A stretch of 64,000 nt of DNA from JAENVT01 sp963720775 (GTDB lineage Bacteria > Actinomycetota > Acidimicrobiia > Acidimicrobiales > Ilumatobacteraceae), in contig CAVRGR010000006.1 of the NCBI GenBank assembly GCA_963720775.1, positions 620,001 to 684,000 on the forward strand. The letters run 5' to 3'. The notes beneath the pieces were generated by a model that made no database searches, was not told the DNA's origin, and saw only the letters and a program-made list of their open reading frames with translations. Shown here in pieces: positions 8,088-16,482 of this stretch. The translations under genes were made by a program, and so were the position numbers. Numbering within the stretch: the first letter of the stretch is position 1; each line of letters starts with the position of its first letter.

Positions 8088-9167
8088 ATGGCTCGCTTTT
8101 CGGATGGCCCACCGGCGAAACCACCGGTGCAATCACCCCCCATCACGCTGCGTCTCGGATCCTTCTGGGTCGGTGCGCAGCCGGATCCTGCTACGGGAGT
8201 GGCCCGTGGTCCGATGTTCGTGTACTGGCAGGCGCCGGCGGAGGTCACCAAGCCGTACCCGATCGTGTTGATCCACGGTGGTGGCGGCCAAGGACTCGAC
8301 TACCTGGGCACTCCGGATGGACGTCCTGGATGGGCGACGCTGCTGTGCGAGCAGGGGTGGGTCGTCTACGTCGTCGACCGGCCCGGGCATGGCCGGTCGC
8401 CGTACGTTCCCGACGCGCTGGGGCCGATGGGTCCGCCACTGCCGATCGAGGTGCTCACCGGAATCTTCATTCCCCCGACCGATGGCCCAGGAGCGATGCC
8501 GTTCGCCCATCTGCACACGCAATGGCCGGGTGATCGCAACGATCCCAACGACCCGGCGTTGCTGCAGTTCCTCGCATCGGGTGGCCCGTTCGCCGCTGAT
8601 GCTGCGGATCGCCAAGCACTCGAGCGCGATCGCCTGGTCGAACTGCTCGACCGGATCGGTCCTGCCTACGTGGTCAGCAACTCCCTCGGTGGCCCGGCAG
8701 GCTTCCTCGTCGCCGACGCCCGGCCCGACCTGGTCGTGGCGCTGGTGCAGCTCGAGCCGATCGGTCCGGCATTCGCCACGATGTTCGGCCCCGACACCCT
8801 TCAGTGGGGTGTTGCCGCCGTGCCGGTCACGTTCGATCCGCCGGCCTCGTCACCCGCTGAACTGAGCCTGGTGCAACAGGAGCCGGCAGCACCCGGCGCT
8901 CCGCCCGTGATGCTCCAGAGCGAGCCTGCCCGGCAACTGGTGAATCTCGCCAAGGTGCCTATTGCGGTTGTGTCGGGGGAAGCTTCGGTGTTCCGGTTCA
9001 CGGACGGTCCCCTTGTCGAGTTCCTACGACAAGCCGGTTGCGACGCCGTGCACATCGATCTCGCCGAGCACGGCGTGCACGGCAACAGTCACGGTTCGAT
9101 GTTCGAGCGCAACAACGCCGAGGTGCTTGCCGTCGTCACCGACTGGATGGACCAACAGATCGGGTGA
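8088..9167 (+). CDS. Alpha/beta hydrolase
   Basis: A 359-residue alpha/beta-hydrolase-fold protein. The oxyanion region is IVLIHGGGGQG (about 64-74), followed by DRPGHGRS. The nucleophile elbow reads VVSNSLGGPAG, with Ser in an N-S-L-G-G context. The C-terminal HGVHGNSHG supplies a candidate catalytic His. A clear AGGAGG lies three bases before the ATG. There is no signal peptide, so it is probably cytoplasmic. Similar proteins are annotated as esterases or lactonase-like hydrolases; no substrate can be read from the sequence. It is transcribed alone and divergently from the DUF4331 operon. Confidence 0.8.
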   Translation: MARFSDGPPAKPPVQSPPITLRLGSFWVGAQPDPATGVARGPMFVYWQAPAEVTKPYPIVLIHGGGGQGLDYLGTPDGRPGWATLLCEQGWVVYVVDRPGHGRSPYVPDALGPMGPPLPIEVLTGIFIPPTDGPGAMPFAHLHTQWPGDRNDPNDPALLQFLASGGPFAADAADRQALERDRLVELLDRIGPAYVVSNSLGGPAGFLVADARPDLVVALVQLEPIGPAFATMFGPDTLQWGVAAVPVTFDPPASSPAELSLVQQEPAAPGAPPVMLQSEPARQLVNLAKVPIAVVSGEASVFRFTDGPLVEFLRQAGCDAVHIDLAEHGVHGNSHGSMFERNNAEVLAVVTDWMDQQIG

Positions 9168-9519
9168 CGGGGGCCCAACACCGCGCCGAGGCGCGATGAC
9201 TCTGGAGCTACCCGCCCGGTGATCGCTCGACGTGACTCGAACTCGACGATCCGGGTGCCAGCTGGTCGGGGCGACGTGGATCGGTGAGTTGCTCGTGGCA
9301 CCCAGATCCCAAGGTGGGGCTCGTTCCCTTCGTCAGGAGCGTCGACGGCATGCCCCGACCCATTTGCGCGCCAAACAGGCAGTGCTCAGTCACTTCAGTC
9401 GTTTTTGAACCACAACCCGTCGAGAATCGCTCAACGTGGGCGCTGACGGCGGGAACTTTGTTTGCCAGGAATCTCGTTGATGGCTTCAGCCGGGCCCGAT
9501 ACGTGGCGATATAGAGGTC
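9168..9519. other. Gene-free 352-base interval
   Basis: No convincing coding region on either strand: a 111-codon minus-strand frame at 9208-9543 has no recognisable composition or motif and would overlap the next gene's start. The right end has a GATATA sequence about 15 bases before the GGDEF gene's start that could belong to its promoter. I see no hairpin or repeat of note. Confidence 0.5.
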
Positions 9520-10356
9520 ATGCAACCCCTCACGAGTGGCCACGTGTTGACTGCGTCGGCAGGCGCGATGCCACCGCCCGCACCACTCACCGTCACCGAC
9601 GCGGCGGCCGATGAGGCCGCTGCCGCGATGCTTCTCGCCACCGTTCGCAGGCTGATGCGAGTGGTGACCAGCGAAGAAGTGGTGGGCGCTGTCATGGACG
9701 CTGTCCGCGACATGGGTGGCTCCGTCACCCCCATTCGCGGCGCGAACAGCCTCGACATCGATCTCTCGTTCGGCATGGGTGGCCCGTTGCTCGCCGAGGC
9801 CGACCGCCCCGAGGTCCAGGCACTGCTGCAGGAGGTGCTGCCAGCTTTGGTCGACGACGCCAGGCTGTCGATCGAGCGGATCGAGAGCTCGCCGGTGACG
9901 GACCCTGGCGGCGTGACCGATCCGCTGACAGGCCTCGGCAACTGGACCTTCACGCTTCGTGTGCTCGAGCGGATGACGCCCGGAGACGCTGTTGCGATCA
10001 TCGACCTCGAGAACCTCAAGCAGATCAACGACTACTTCTCACCGGCCATGGGCGATCAGGTGCTTCTCAGCTTCGCCCGCACGTTGCGCCGCGTGGCGCG
10101 CGCTGCGGATTCCGTCGGCCGCGTCGGGGGCACCGAGTTCGTGTGGCTGTTCCGCAATGCCACGGCTCTCGAGGCCGAATCAGCACTGCGCCGCCTGCGC
10201 AGCACCTGGGAGACCGAGCGTCAACAGGAGGTGACGTTTGCTGCCGGCGTCGCCGCAGTGACGGTTGCCGGTTCGAGCGAGGCCTACATCTACGCCGCAG
10301 ACGCGTTGGAGAGTGCAAAGCGGGGCGGTTCGAACCAGACGTTCGTCAACCGCTAG
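9520..10356 (+). CDS. GGDEF-domain protein with degenerate active site (GGTEF)
   Basis: A 278-residue soluble protein. Residues 1-125 form an N-terminal domain without a recognised family. From 130 a GGDEF domain follows: DPLTGLGN (134-141), the metal/guanine strand IDLENLKQINDYFSPAMGD (161-179), and the signature loop at 203-207 reads GGTEF instead of GGDEF or GGEEF. The acidic third residue coordinates metal and activates the 3' hydroxyl in diguanylate cyclases, so the Thr probably abolishes c-di-GMP synthesis. A GTP-binding or regulatory role is more likely. There is no EAL domain or membrane segment, and it is a single-gene transcript. Confidence 0.8.
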   Translation: MQPLTSGHVLTASAGAMPPPAPLTVTDAAADEAAAAMLLATVRRLMRVVTSEEVVGAVMDAVRDMGGSVTPIRGANSLDIDLSFGMGGPLLAEADRPEVQALLQEVLPALVDDARLSIERIESSPVTDPGGVTDPLTGLGNWTFTLRVLERMTPGDAVAIIDLENLKQINDYFSPAMGDQVLLSFARTLRRVARAADSVGRVGGTEFVWLFRNATALEAESALRRLRSTWETERQQEVTFAAGVAAVTVAGSSEAYIYAADALESAKRGGSNQTFVNR

Positions 10357-10379
10357 CTGTACCGCCCGTCGCGCCGGCG

Positions 10380-11006
10380 TCAAGCGTTGTCGGGAGCTAC
10401 AGGGATTCGATAGCAGGCCAGAACGCTGTCGACCACCGCGGACACGAGCTCTTCGGTGACTCGCTGCCTGCGCACGAGCTTGGTGTAGACGAGCGGGCCG
10501 GAGATCATGGTGACGAGCAGATCGACGTCGAGGTCGTCGGGCAGTGTGCCGCGCTCGACGGCGCGTTGGATGACAGCAGTTGCAAATCGGCGGCGCTGTT
10601 CGGCCTGGGCGCGCACGAGCCGTCCGAGCTCCGGATCGCGTTGAGCGGCGTCCATCAGCGAGAGCATCATGTCGCCGAGGCGGCCTTCGTACGACGCCTT
10701 GGTCATCCCGCTGAAGCACGAGATCAGATCGTCACGTAGGGAGCCGGTGTCGGTGACCTCGGGAATGTACGTGCAGGCGTGCACGGCCTCCACCATGAGC
10801 ACTTGCTTGCTGGGGAAGTGGCGGTAGATCGTGGTCTTCGCGACACCCGACCGGGTGGCGATCTCGTCGATCGACGCACGCTCCACGCCTACTTCGGCCA
10901 CCAGGTCTGCGGTGGCGTCGAGCACCAGCTGACGGACTCGTTCGCTGCGCGAAGGCGTGGGCTCGATCACAGGACGCAATCGTAGCGTCTTTGGGGGCTG
11001 ATTCAT
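10380..11006 (-). CDS. TetR-family repressor of the adjacent MFS pump
   Basis: A 208-residue TetR protein. Its N-terminal helix-turn-helix reads VRQLVLDATADLVAEVG, then SIDEIATRSGVAKTTIYRHF (about 46-65), followed by a TetR_C-type ligand domain. The start at 11006 (MNQPPKT) places the coding region directly against an ACAACCTG/CAGGTTGT inverted repeat; an upstream in-frame start at 11057 would cover the shared promoter and is unlikely. It is divergent from the MFS gene by 87 bases, the classic layout for repressor control of an efflux pump and of itself. The ligand is unknown. Confidence 0.85.
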   Translation of the reverse strand: MNQPPKTLRLRPVIEPTPSRSERVRQLVLDATADLVAEVGVERASIDEIATRSGVAKTTIYRHFPSKQVLMVEAVHACTYIPEVTDTGSLRDDLISCFSGMTKASYEGRLGDMMLSLMDAAQRDPELGRLVRAQAEQRRRFATAVIQRAVERGTLPDDLDVDLLVTMISGPLVYTKLVRRQRVTEELVSAVVDSVLACYRIPVAPDNA

Positions 11007-11066
11007 ACAACCTGGTTCCGGCAAAGGGTAATCAGGTTGTGATTGGTCAGGGGCCATCGCTACTAT
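11007..11066 (+). promoter_or_regulatory. Operator and promoter of the TetR-MFS pair
   Basis: ACAACCTG (11007-11014) and CAGGTTGT (11033-11040) form a perfect 8-base inverted repeat with an 18-base spacer. A second repeat, AATCA-N5-TGATT, spans 11030-11044. The right arm overlaps a -35-like TTGTGA (11037-11042), which is 18 bases from a -10-like TACTAT (11061-11066). The MFS start follows with AGGAGG. Binding of TetR here would block the pump promoter and probably its own. Confidence 0.6.
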
Positions 11067-11093
11067 GCCGTAGCGTTCTTGTTAGGAGGACCA

Positions 11094-12707
11094 ATGAGCA
11101 ACCCCCCCGACTCCACCGCGGCGAGCACACCGATCGAGATCGATCCCGAGGTCTACGCGCGGCGTTGGAAGATCCTCACCGTGCTGTGCACCAGTCTAGT
11201 GGTCGTCATCGTGGGCAACACGGCTCTGAACGTGGCGCTGCCGACCCTCGCCCGCGAGCTCAACGCGTCGCTCTCCGAGCAGCAGTGGATGGTCGACGCG
11301 TACGGCCTGGTGTTCGCCGGGCTACTGCTCACCGCCGGCACTCTTGGTGATCGGTACGGCCGCAAGGGCGCCCTGCAGTTCGGTCTCACCGTGTTCCTCG
11401 GCGGCTCCCTCTTCTCCGCGTTCATGAACAGCGCCACGGCCATTGTGGTCGGCCGGGCCATCATGGGCTTTGGTGCGGCCTTCATCATGCCGGCCACTCT
11501 GTCGATCCTCACCAACGTGTTCCCGCGCCACGAGCGCGGCAAGGCAATTGCAGTGTGGGCGGGCATCTCCGGCGGTGGAGCGGCGATCGGACCGGTCGCC
11601 AGTGGATTCCTGCTCGAGCACTTCTCCTGGGGATCGGTGTTCCTGGTCAACGTGCCGATCGTCGCCATCGCGCTCGTCGCCGGCTACGTCCTGTTGCCGA
11701 AGTCTCGCGATCCCGAGCCCGAGCGGCTCGATCCGACGGGCGCCCTGTTGTCGATTGCCGCGCTGGGTGCGCTGGTGTACGCGATCATCGAAGCGCCACG
11801 TCGGGGTTGGGCCAGCGGCGACAGCCTGCTGTGGTTCGGACTGGCTGCCGTGCTGATCTCCATCTTTCTCCTGTGGGAGCTGCGCAACACCACGCCGATG
11901 CTCAACCTGCGCTACTTCCTCGATCCGCGGTTCGGCGTGGCCGCCGGTGTGATCACACTGCTCTTCTTTGCGATGTTCGGGTTCTTCTTCCTGCTCACCC
12001 AGTACTTCCAACTGGTGCTGGGCTACGGCACCCTCGAAGCCGGAGTCAAGCAGTTGCCGTTTGCCGCCGTCATGATCGTCTGCGCACCGCAAGCCCCGCG
12101 GTTGGCCGCCAAGTTCGGCGTCAACAAAGTCGTCGCCACCGGTGTGCTCGGCGTCGGTGCGGCGATGGCCCTGTTCGCCTTCGTTGGTACTGGCACGTCG
12201 TACCTCAAGTTGGCGCCGATCGTGATGGTGATGGCAGCAGGTATGGCCATGGCCATACCTTCGATGACCGGTTCGATCATGTCGTCGGTTCCGCTCGGCA
12301 AGGCAGGCGTCGGGTCGGCGATGAACGACACCACCCGAGAGCTCGGTGGCGCATTGGGTGTCGCCGTCCTCGGCAGCCTCGTCGCCGGGCGCTACGACGC
12401 GCGGCTGGCACCGTCGCTCTCGTTGCTCCCGGAGTCACTCCGGGGCAAGGCAGGCGAGAGCCTTGCCGGCGCCTTGCAGGCGGCACGCGAAACGGGCGGT
12501 CCGGCCGCCGGCAAAGTCGCCGACGGAGCCCGCGGCGCGTTCGTCTCCGGCATGCACCTTGCCGCAGTGGTCGCTTCGGTCGTAGCAGTTGTTGCCGCCG
12601 CCATCGTGTACCGCTCGTTGCCGGCGACCAACCCGCACACGGTCGTGCAACCGGTGGTCGCCGACACCGAAGACGGCTACATCGCCGAGCTCGGGCCGGT
12701 CGTCTGA
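11094..12707 (+). CDS. MFS multidrug efflux transporter (DHA2, EmrB/QacA type)
   Basis: A 537-residue transporter with about 14 hydrophobic segments, the size and layout of the DHA2 drug:proton antiporter family. Visible motifs include NVALPTLARELNAS with WMVDAYGL, GDRYGRKGAL (motif A, loop 2-3) and GAAIGPVASGFL (motif C-like). AGGAGG precedes the ATG at 11094. It is controlled by the divergent TetR gene. Its stop lies 4 bases from the stop of the convergent ABC exporter gene. The substrate is unknown; a toxic organic compound or drug is the usual case. Confidence 0.88.
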   Translation: MSNPPDSTAASTPIEIDPEVYARRWKILTVLCTSLVVVIVGNTALNVALPTLARELNASLSEQQWMVDAYGLVFAGLLLTAGTLGDRYGRKGALQFGLTVFLGGSLFSAFMNSATAIVVGRAIMGFGAAFIMPATLSILTNVFPRHERGKAIAVWAGISGGGAAIGPVASGFLLEHFSWGSVFLVNVPIVAIALVAGYVLLPKSRDPEPERLDPTGALLSIAALGALVYAIIEAPRRGWASGDSLLWFGLAAVLISIFLLWELRNTTPMLNLRYFLDPRFGVAAGVITLLFFAMFGFFFLLTQYFQLVLGYGTLEAGVKQLPFAAVMIVCAPQAPRLAAKFGVNKVVATGVLGVGAAMALFAFVGTGTSYLKLAPIVMVMAAGMAMAIPSMTGSIMSSVPLGKAGVGSAMNDTTRELGGALGVAVLGSLVAGRYDARLAPSLSLLPESLRGKAGESLAGALQAARETGGPAAGKVADGARGAFVSGMHLAAVVASVVAVVAAAIVYRSLPATNPHTVVQPVVADTEDGYIAELGPVV

Positions 12708-12711
12708 CGCC

Positions 12712-14610
12712 TCACGGCACTTCGGCTGCGGGTGCGGCAAACTGGGCGTTGTAGAGGTCGAAGTACGCACCGCGCTTGTGCAGCAGTTCTTGGTGGGAGC
12801 CCTGCTCGACGATGCTCCCTGCTTGCATCACGAGGATCAAGTCTGCATCGCGGATCGTCGACAGACGGTGGGCGATCACGAAGCTCGTTCGTTGTGATCG
12901 CAGAGCAGCCATTGCTCGTTGGATCAGGACCTCGGTGCGCGTGTCGACCGAGCTGGTGGCCTCATCGAGGATCAAGATCGTCGGGTCGGCGAGGAAGGCA
13001 CGGGCGATCGTGAGCAGTTGCTTCTCACCGGCGCTGACGGTGCCACCCTCGTCGTCGATGATCGTGTCGTAGCCCTTGGGCAGCGAGTGGACGAAGCGGT
13101 CGACATACGCTGCCCTGGCCGCATCCAGGAACTGCTCCTCGGTGCAATCCAGATTGCCGTACCTGATGTTGTCGCGGATGGTACCGCTGAACAGCCACGT
13201 GTCTTGCAGCACCATGCCCACGGTTGCTCGCAGGTCGTGTCGGGTCATGTCGGCGATGTTGTGGCCATCCAACGTGATACGTCCACCATCGAGTTCGTAG
13301 AAGCGCATGATGAGGTTGACCAGCGTGGTCTTTCCGGCGCCCGTGGGGCCGACGATGGCGATGGTCTGGCCGGGTGCGGCGACGAAGGAGAGATCGGAGA
13401 TCAAGGGGTTCCGGGGATCGTACGAGAAGGCGACGTGGTCGAACTCGATCCGGCCACGGGATTCGAGATCCACTGGGGCGACCTCGGGATCCTCGCTCTG
13501 CTCCGAGGCGTCGAGGAGCTCGAAGACGCGTTCGGCCGAGGCGACGCCCGACTGCAGCACGTTGGCCATCGACGCCAACTGGGTCATTGGTTGCGTGAAC
13601 TGCCGTGAGTACTGGATGAACGCCTGCACATCGCCGAGGCTCATGGCCCCCGACGAAACACGCAGCCCGCCGATGACCGCGATGGCCACGTAGTTGAGGT
13701 TGCCGAGGAACATCATCGCCGGCTGGATGATCCCCGAGATGAACTGGGCTCCGAAGCTGGCCGCGTACAGCTCCTCGTTCTTGGCGCGGAACCTCTCCTC
13801 GACCTCGTGCCTCCGGCCGAACACCTTCACCAGGGCGTGGCCGGTGAACGCCTCCTCGATCTGGGCGTTCAACGTGCCGGTGTGCCGCCACTGGGCGACG
13901 AAGCGCGTCTTGGAACGCGCGGTCACCAAGCGAATGATGAGGAACGAGGCGGGAATCGTGATGGCTGCGACGGCTGCCAGCACCGGCGAGATCACGAACA
14001 TCATCACCAGCACGCCGACGAGCGAGAGCACCGAGGTGAGCAGCTGGCTCAGTGTTTGCTGCAGGCTCTGGGAGATGTTGTCGATGTCGTTCGTAACACG
14101 ACTGAGAAGATCACCACGCGCCTGGGCATCGACGTAGCTGAGCGGGAGCCTGTTGAGCTTGTCCTCGACATCGGAGCGCAGCCTGAACACCGTGCGCTGA
14201 ACGACGCCGGCGAGGGTGTACGACTGGAGGTACGCCAGGACGGCCGCGCCGACGAACAACGCCAGAACGGTGAGCAGCACGCCGCGCAGGGCTGGGAAGT
14301 CGATGCGACGGTGACCGCGGATGGCGTCGAAGATCAGATCCGTGCCGTGTCCGAGGATCCTCGGACCGAGCACCGTCAGCGTCACGCTCAACAGGGCGAA
14401 GCACAACACCGTGACGGCCCGGACTCGCTCGACGCGCATCCGCCCCAGCAGACGCTTCGTCGATCCACCGAAGTCCTTCGACTTCTCGGCGGGCATTCCG
14501 ATGGCGCGAAATGGGCCGGGTGAGGCTGTGGGGCGGGCCTCCGGTGGGCGGATCACTGGCGCCTCGTCGGGCTCGTGGTCGGCGCGCACAGCGGTTGGTT
14601 CGGAGCTCAT
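12712..14610 (-). CDS. ABC exporter subunit, second of a heterodimer
   Basis: A 632-residue fused membrane-ATPase half-transporter. A 60-residue hydrophilic N-terminus precedes six membrane helices (about 62-340). The ATPase has Walker A VGPTGAGKTT, Walker B ILILDEATSSVD and H-loop IAHRLSTIRDAD. The signature reads VSAGEKQLLTIARAF, the SAGE form rather than LSGGQ. It pairs with the upstream subunit by an ATGA overlap, giving a TM287/288-type multidrug or lipid exporter. The C-terminal residues end at 12712, almost touching the MFS stop. Confidence 0.88.
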   Translation of the reverse strand: MSSEPTAVRADHEPDEAPVIRPPEARPTASPGPFRAIGMPAEKSKDFGGSTKRLLGRMRVERVRAVTVLCFALLSVTLTVLGPRILGHGTDLIFDAIRGHRRIDFPALRGVLLTVLALFVGAAVLAYLQSYTLAGVVQRTVFRLRSDVEDKLNRLPLSYVDAQARGDLLSRVTNDIDNISQSLQQTLSQLLTSVLSLVGVLVMMFVISPVLAAVAAITIPASFLIIRLVTARSKTRFVAQWRHTGTLNAQIEEAFTGHALVKVFGRRHEVEERFRAKNEELYAASFGAQFISGIIQPAMMFLGNLNYVAIAVIGGLRVSSGAMSLGDVQAFIQYSRQFTQPMTQLASMANVLQSGVASAERVFELLDASEQSEDPEVAPVDLESRGRIEFDHVAFSYDPRNPLISDLSFVAAPGQTIAIVGPTGAGKTTLVNLIMRFYELDGGRITLDGHNIADMTRHDLRATVGMVLQDTWLFSGTIRDNIRYGNLDCTEEQFLDAARAAYVDRFVHSLPKGYDTIIDDEGGTVSAGEKQLLTIARAFLADPTILILDEATSSVDTRTEVLIQRAMAALRSQRTSFVIAHRLSTIRDADLILVMQAGSIVEQGSHQELLHKRGAYFDLYNAQFAAPAAEVP

Positions 14611-16340
14611 GCTGCCTCGTCGGCTGTCATCTGTGACTCGACGATCTCGCGGTACGTCGGGCAGGTGTCGAGCAGTTCGGCGTGCGTGCCGAGGCCGACC
14701 GAGTGGCCGTCTTCGAGGACGAGGATCTGATCGGCGCGGATGATCGTCGACACTCGTTGGGCGACGATGATGACGGTGGCTTCAGCCGTGTGCGGGGTGA
14801 GCGCGGCACGCAGCCTGGCATCGGTGGCCAGGTCGAGCGCAGAGAACGAATCGTCGAACAGGTAGATCTCGGGCTTGCGCACGAGAGCGCGGGCGATGGC
14901 CAACCGCTGCCGCTGGCCGCCAGAGACATTGGAACCGCCTTGGGCGATGGTGGCCTGCAGTTCGCCGGGCATCGCGCGGACGAATTCGGTGGCCTGGGCG
15001 ATCTCGAGGGCGGCCCACAACTCGGCGTCCGTCGCCTCGGGGTCTGCGAAGCGAAGGTTGCTGGCGACGGTGCCGGAGAAGAGGTAAGGCTTCTGAGGGA
15101 CGAGTCCGATGCGACCCCACAGCGTGTCGGGATCGAGGTCGCGCACATCGACCCCGTCGACGAGGACGGCCCCAGATGTTGCATCGAACAGACGGGGGAT
15201 CAAGTTGAGGAGCGTCGTCTTTCCGGATCCGGTGCTGCCGATGACGGCCGTGACCTGACCGGGTTCGGCGCGCACGGAGACGCCGGTGAGCACGGGGGAC
15301 TCCGCTCCGGGGTAGTGGAAACCCACGTTGCGCAGTTCGAGGGTTCCGGCAGAACGGATGTCGGTGATCGGGACCTCGGCGGGGACGACCGACGACGGGC
15401 TGTCGAGGACCTCGACGATGCGTTCGGCGCACACCGCGGCGCGGGGGACGAGGATCACCATGAAGGTCGCCATCATCACGGCGATGATGATCTGTGCCAA
15501 GTAGCTGAGGAAGGCGATGAGCGCGCCGATCTGCATCTGCCCCTTGTCGATCCGGCCCGAGCCGAACCAGAGCACGGCGACGCTCGATGAGTTGAGCACC
15601 AGGATGACGATCGGGAACATGAACGCCTGCAGGCGGCCGGCCACAAGAGCCGTGTTGGTGAGGTCGCCGTTGACGTCGCCGAACCTCTGGGCCTCCGCCG
15701 GCTCGCGAACAAAGGCACGGACCACCCGAATCCCCGTGATCTGTTCGCGCAGCACGCGATTGACGGTGTCGATCCGTGCCTGCATCTTGCGGAACTGCGG
15801 CACCATCTTCCTGACGACGCTGAGGATGCCGACCACCAGGACGGGGATGCTGACGGTGAGGATCCACGACAAGCCGCCGTCTTCGCGGATCGCCATGAAC
15901 ACGCCGCCGACTGCCGTGATCGGCGCAGCGACGAGGAGCGTGCAGGTCATCAGCACCAACATCTGCACCTGCTGCACGTCGTTGGTGATGCGCGTGATGA
16001 GCGACGGGGCCCCGAACTGGCCCATCTCGCGCGTCGAGAAGTCGGTCACCTGATGAAAGATCCCGCTGCGCACATCGCGTCCGAATCCCATCGCCGCCTT
16101 CGCCCCGAAGTACACCGCCGATGCCGCGCAGGCGATCTGCACCAAGGTGATGAGGAGCATGAGCCCACCGGTGGACCAGATGTAGCCGGTGTCACCGCGG
16201 GCGATGCCCTTGTCGATGATGTCGGCGTTGAGACTAGGCAGGTAGAGCGCGGCGATCGTCTGGGCCGCCTGCAGCACCACGACGGCGACGAGTTGTGGCT
16301 TGTAACGGCGCAGATAGGTGCGCAGCAGGCGAATCAGCAT
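14607..16340 (-). CDS. ABC exporter subunit, first of a heterodimer
   Basis: A 577-residue half-transporter. Six membrane helices lie within residues 15-310. The ATPase has Walker A IGSTGSGKTT, signature VSGGQRQRLAIARAL, and a Walker B ending IYLFDDSFSALD, where Asp replaces the catalytic Glu. That is the degenerate half expected of a heterodimeric exporter. The partner gene starts in the ATGA overlap at 14607-14610, so both are made from one message. Its promoter would lie in the 142 bases before the divergent phosphatase gene at 16483. Confidence 0.88.
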   Translation of the reverse strand: MLIRLLRTYLRRYKPQLVAVVVLQAAQTIAALYLPSLNADIIDKGIARGDTGYIWSTGGLMLLITLVQIACAASAVYFGAKAAMGFGRDVRSGIFHQVTDFSTREMGQFGAPSLITRITNDVQQVQMLVLMTCTLLVAAPITAVGGVFMAIREDGGLSWILTVSIPVLVVGILSVVRKMVPQFRKMQARIDTVNRVLREQITGIRVVRAFVREPAEAQRFGDVNGDLTNTALVAGRLQAFMFPIVILVLNSSSVAVLWFGSGRIDKGQMQIGALIAFLSYLAQIIIAVMMATFMVILVPRAAVCAERIVEVLDSPSSVVPAEVPITDIRSAGTLELRNVGFHYPGAESPVLTGVSVRAEPGQVTAVIGSTGSGKTTLLNLIPRLFDATSGAVLVDGVDVRDLDPDTLWGRIGLVPQKPYLFSGTVASNLRFADPEATDAELWAALEIAQATEFVRAMPGELQATIAQGGSNVSGGQRQRLAIARALVRKPEIYLFDDSFSALDLATDARLRAALTPHTAEATVIIVAQRVSTIIRADQILVLEDGHSVGLGTHAELLDTCPTYREIVESQMTADEAA

Positions 16341-16482
16341 TGGGCAGCAGCCCGATCTTGCGAAGCCATTCGGTGCACGGGGAAACGCTAGAGGGGTCGG
16401 AACTCACTCACACCGGCGGGCGCCAACAGCCACGGGACAAGTTCGACTCGTACGCATCGTCTGACCCTGTCATCATTGCTGC

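Noticed and set aside
9208..9543. 111-codon minus-strand frame in the gene-free interval
   Set aside because: No ribosome-binding site, no family features, overlaps the GGDEF start.
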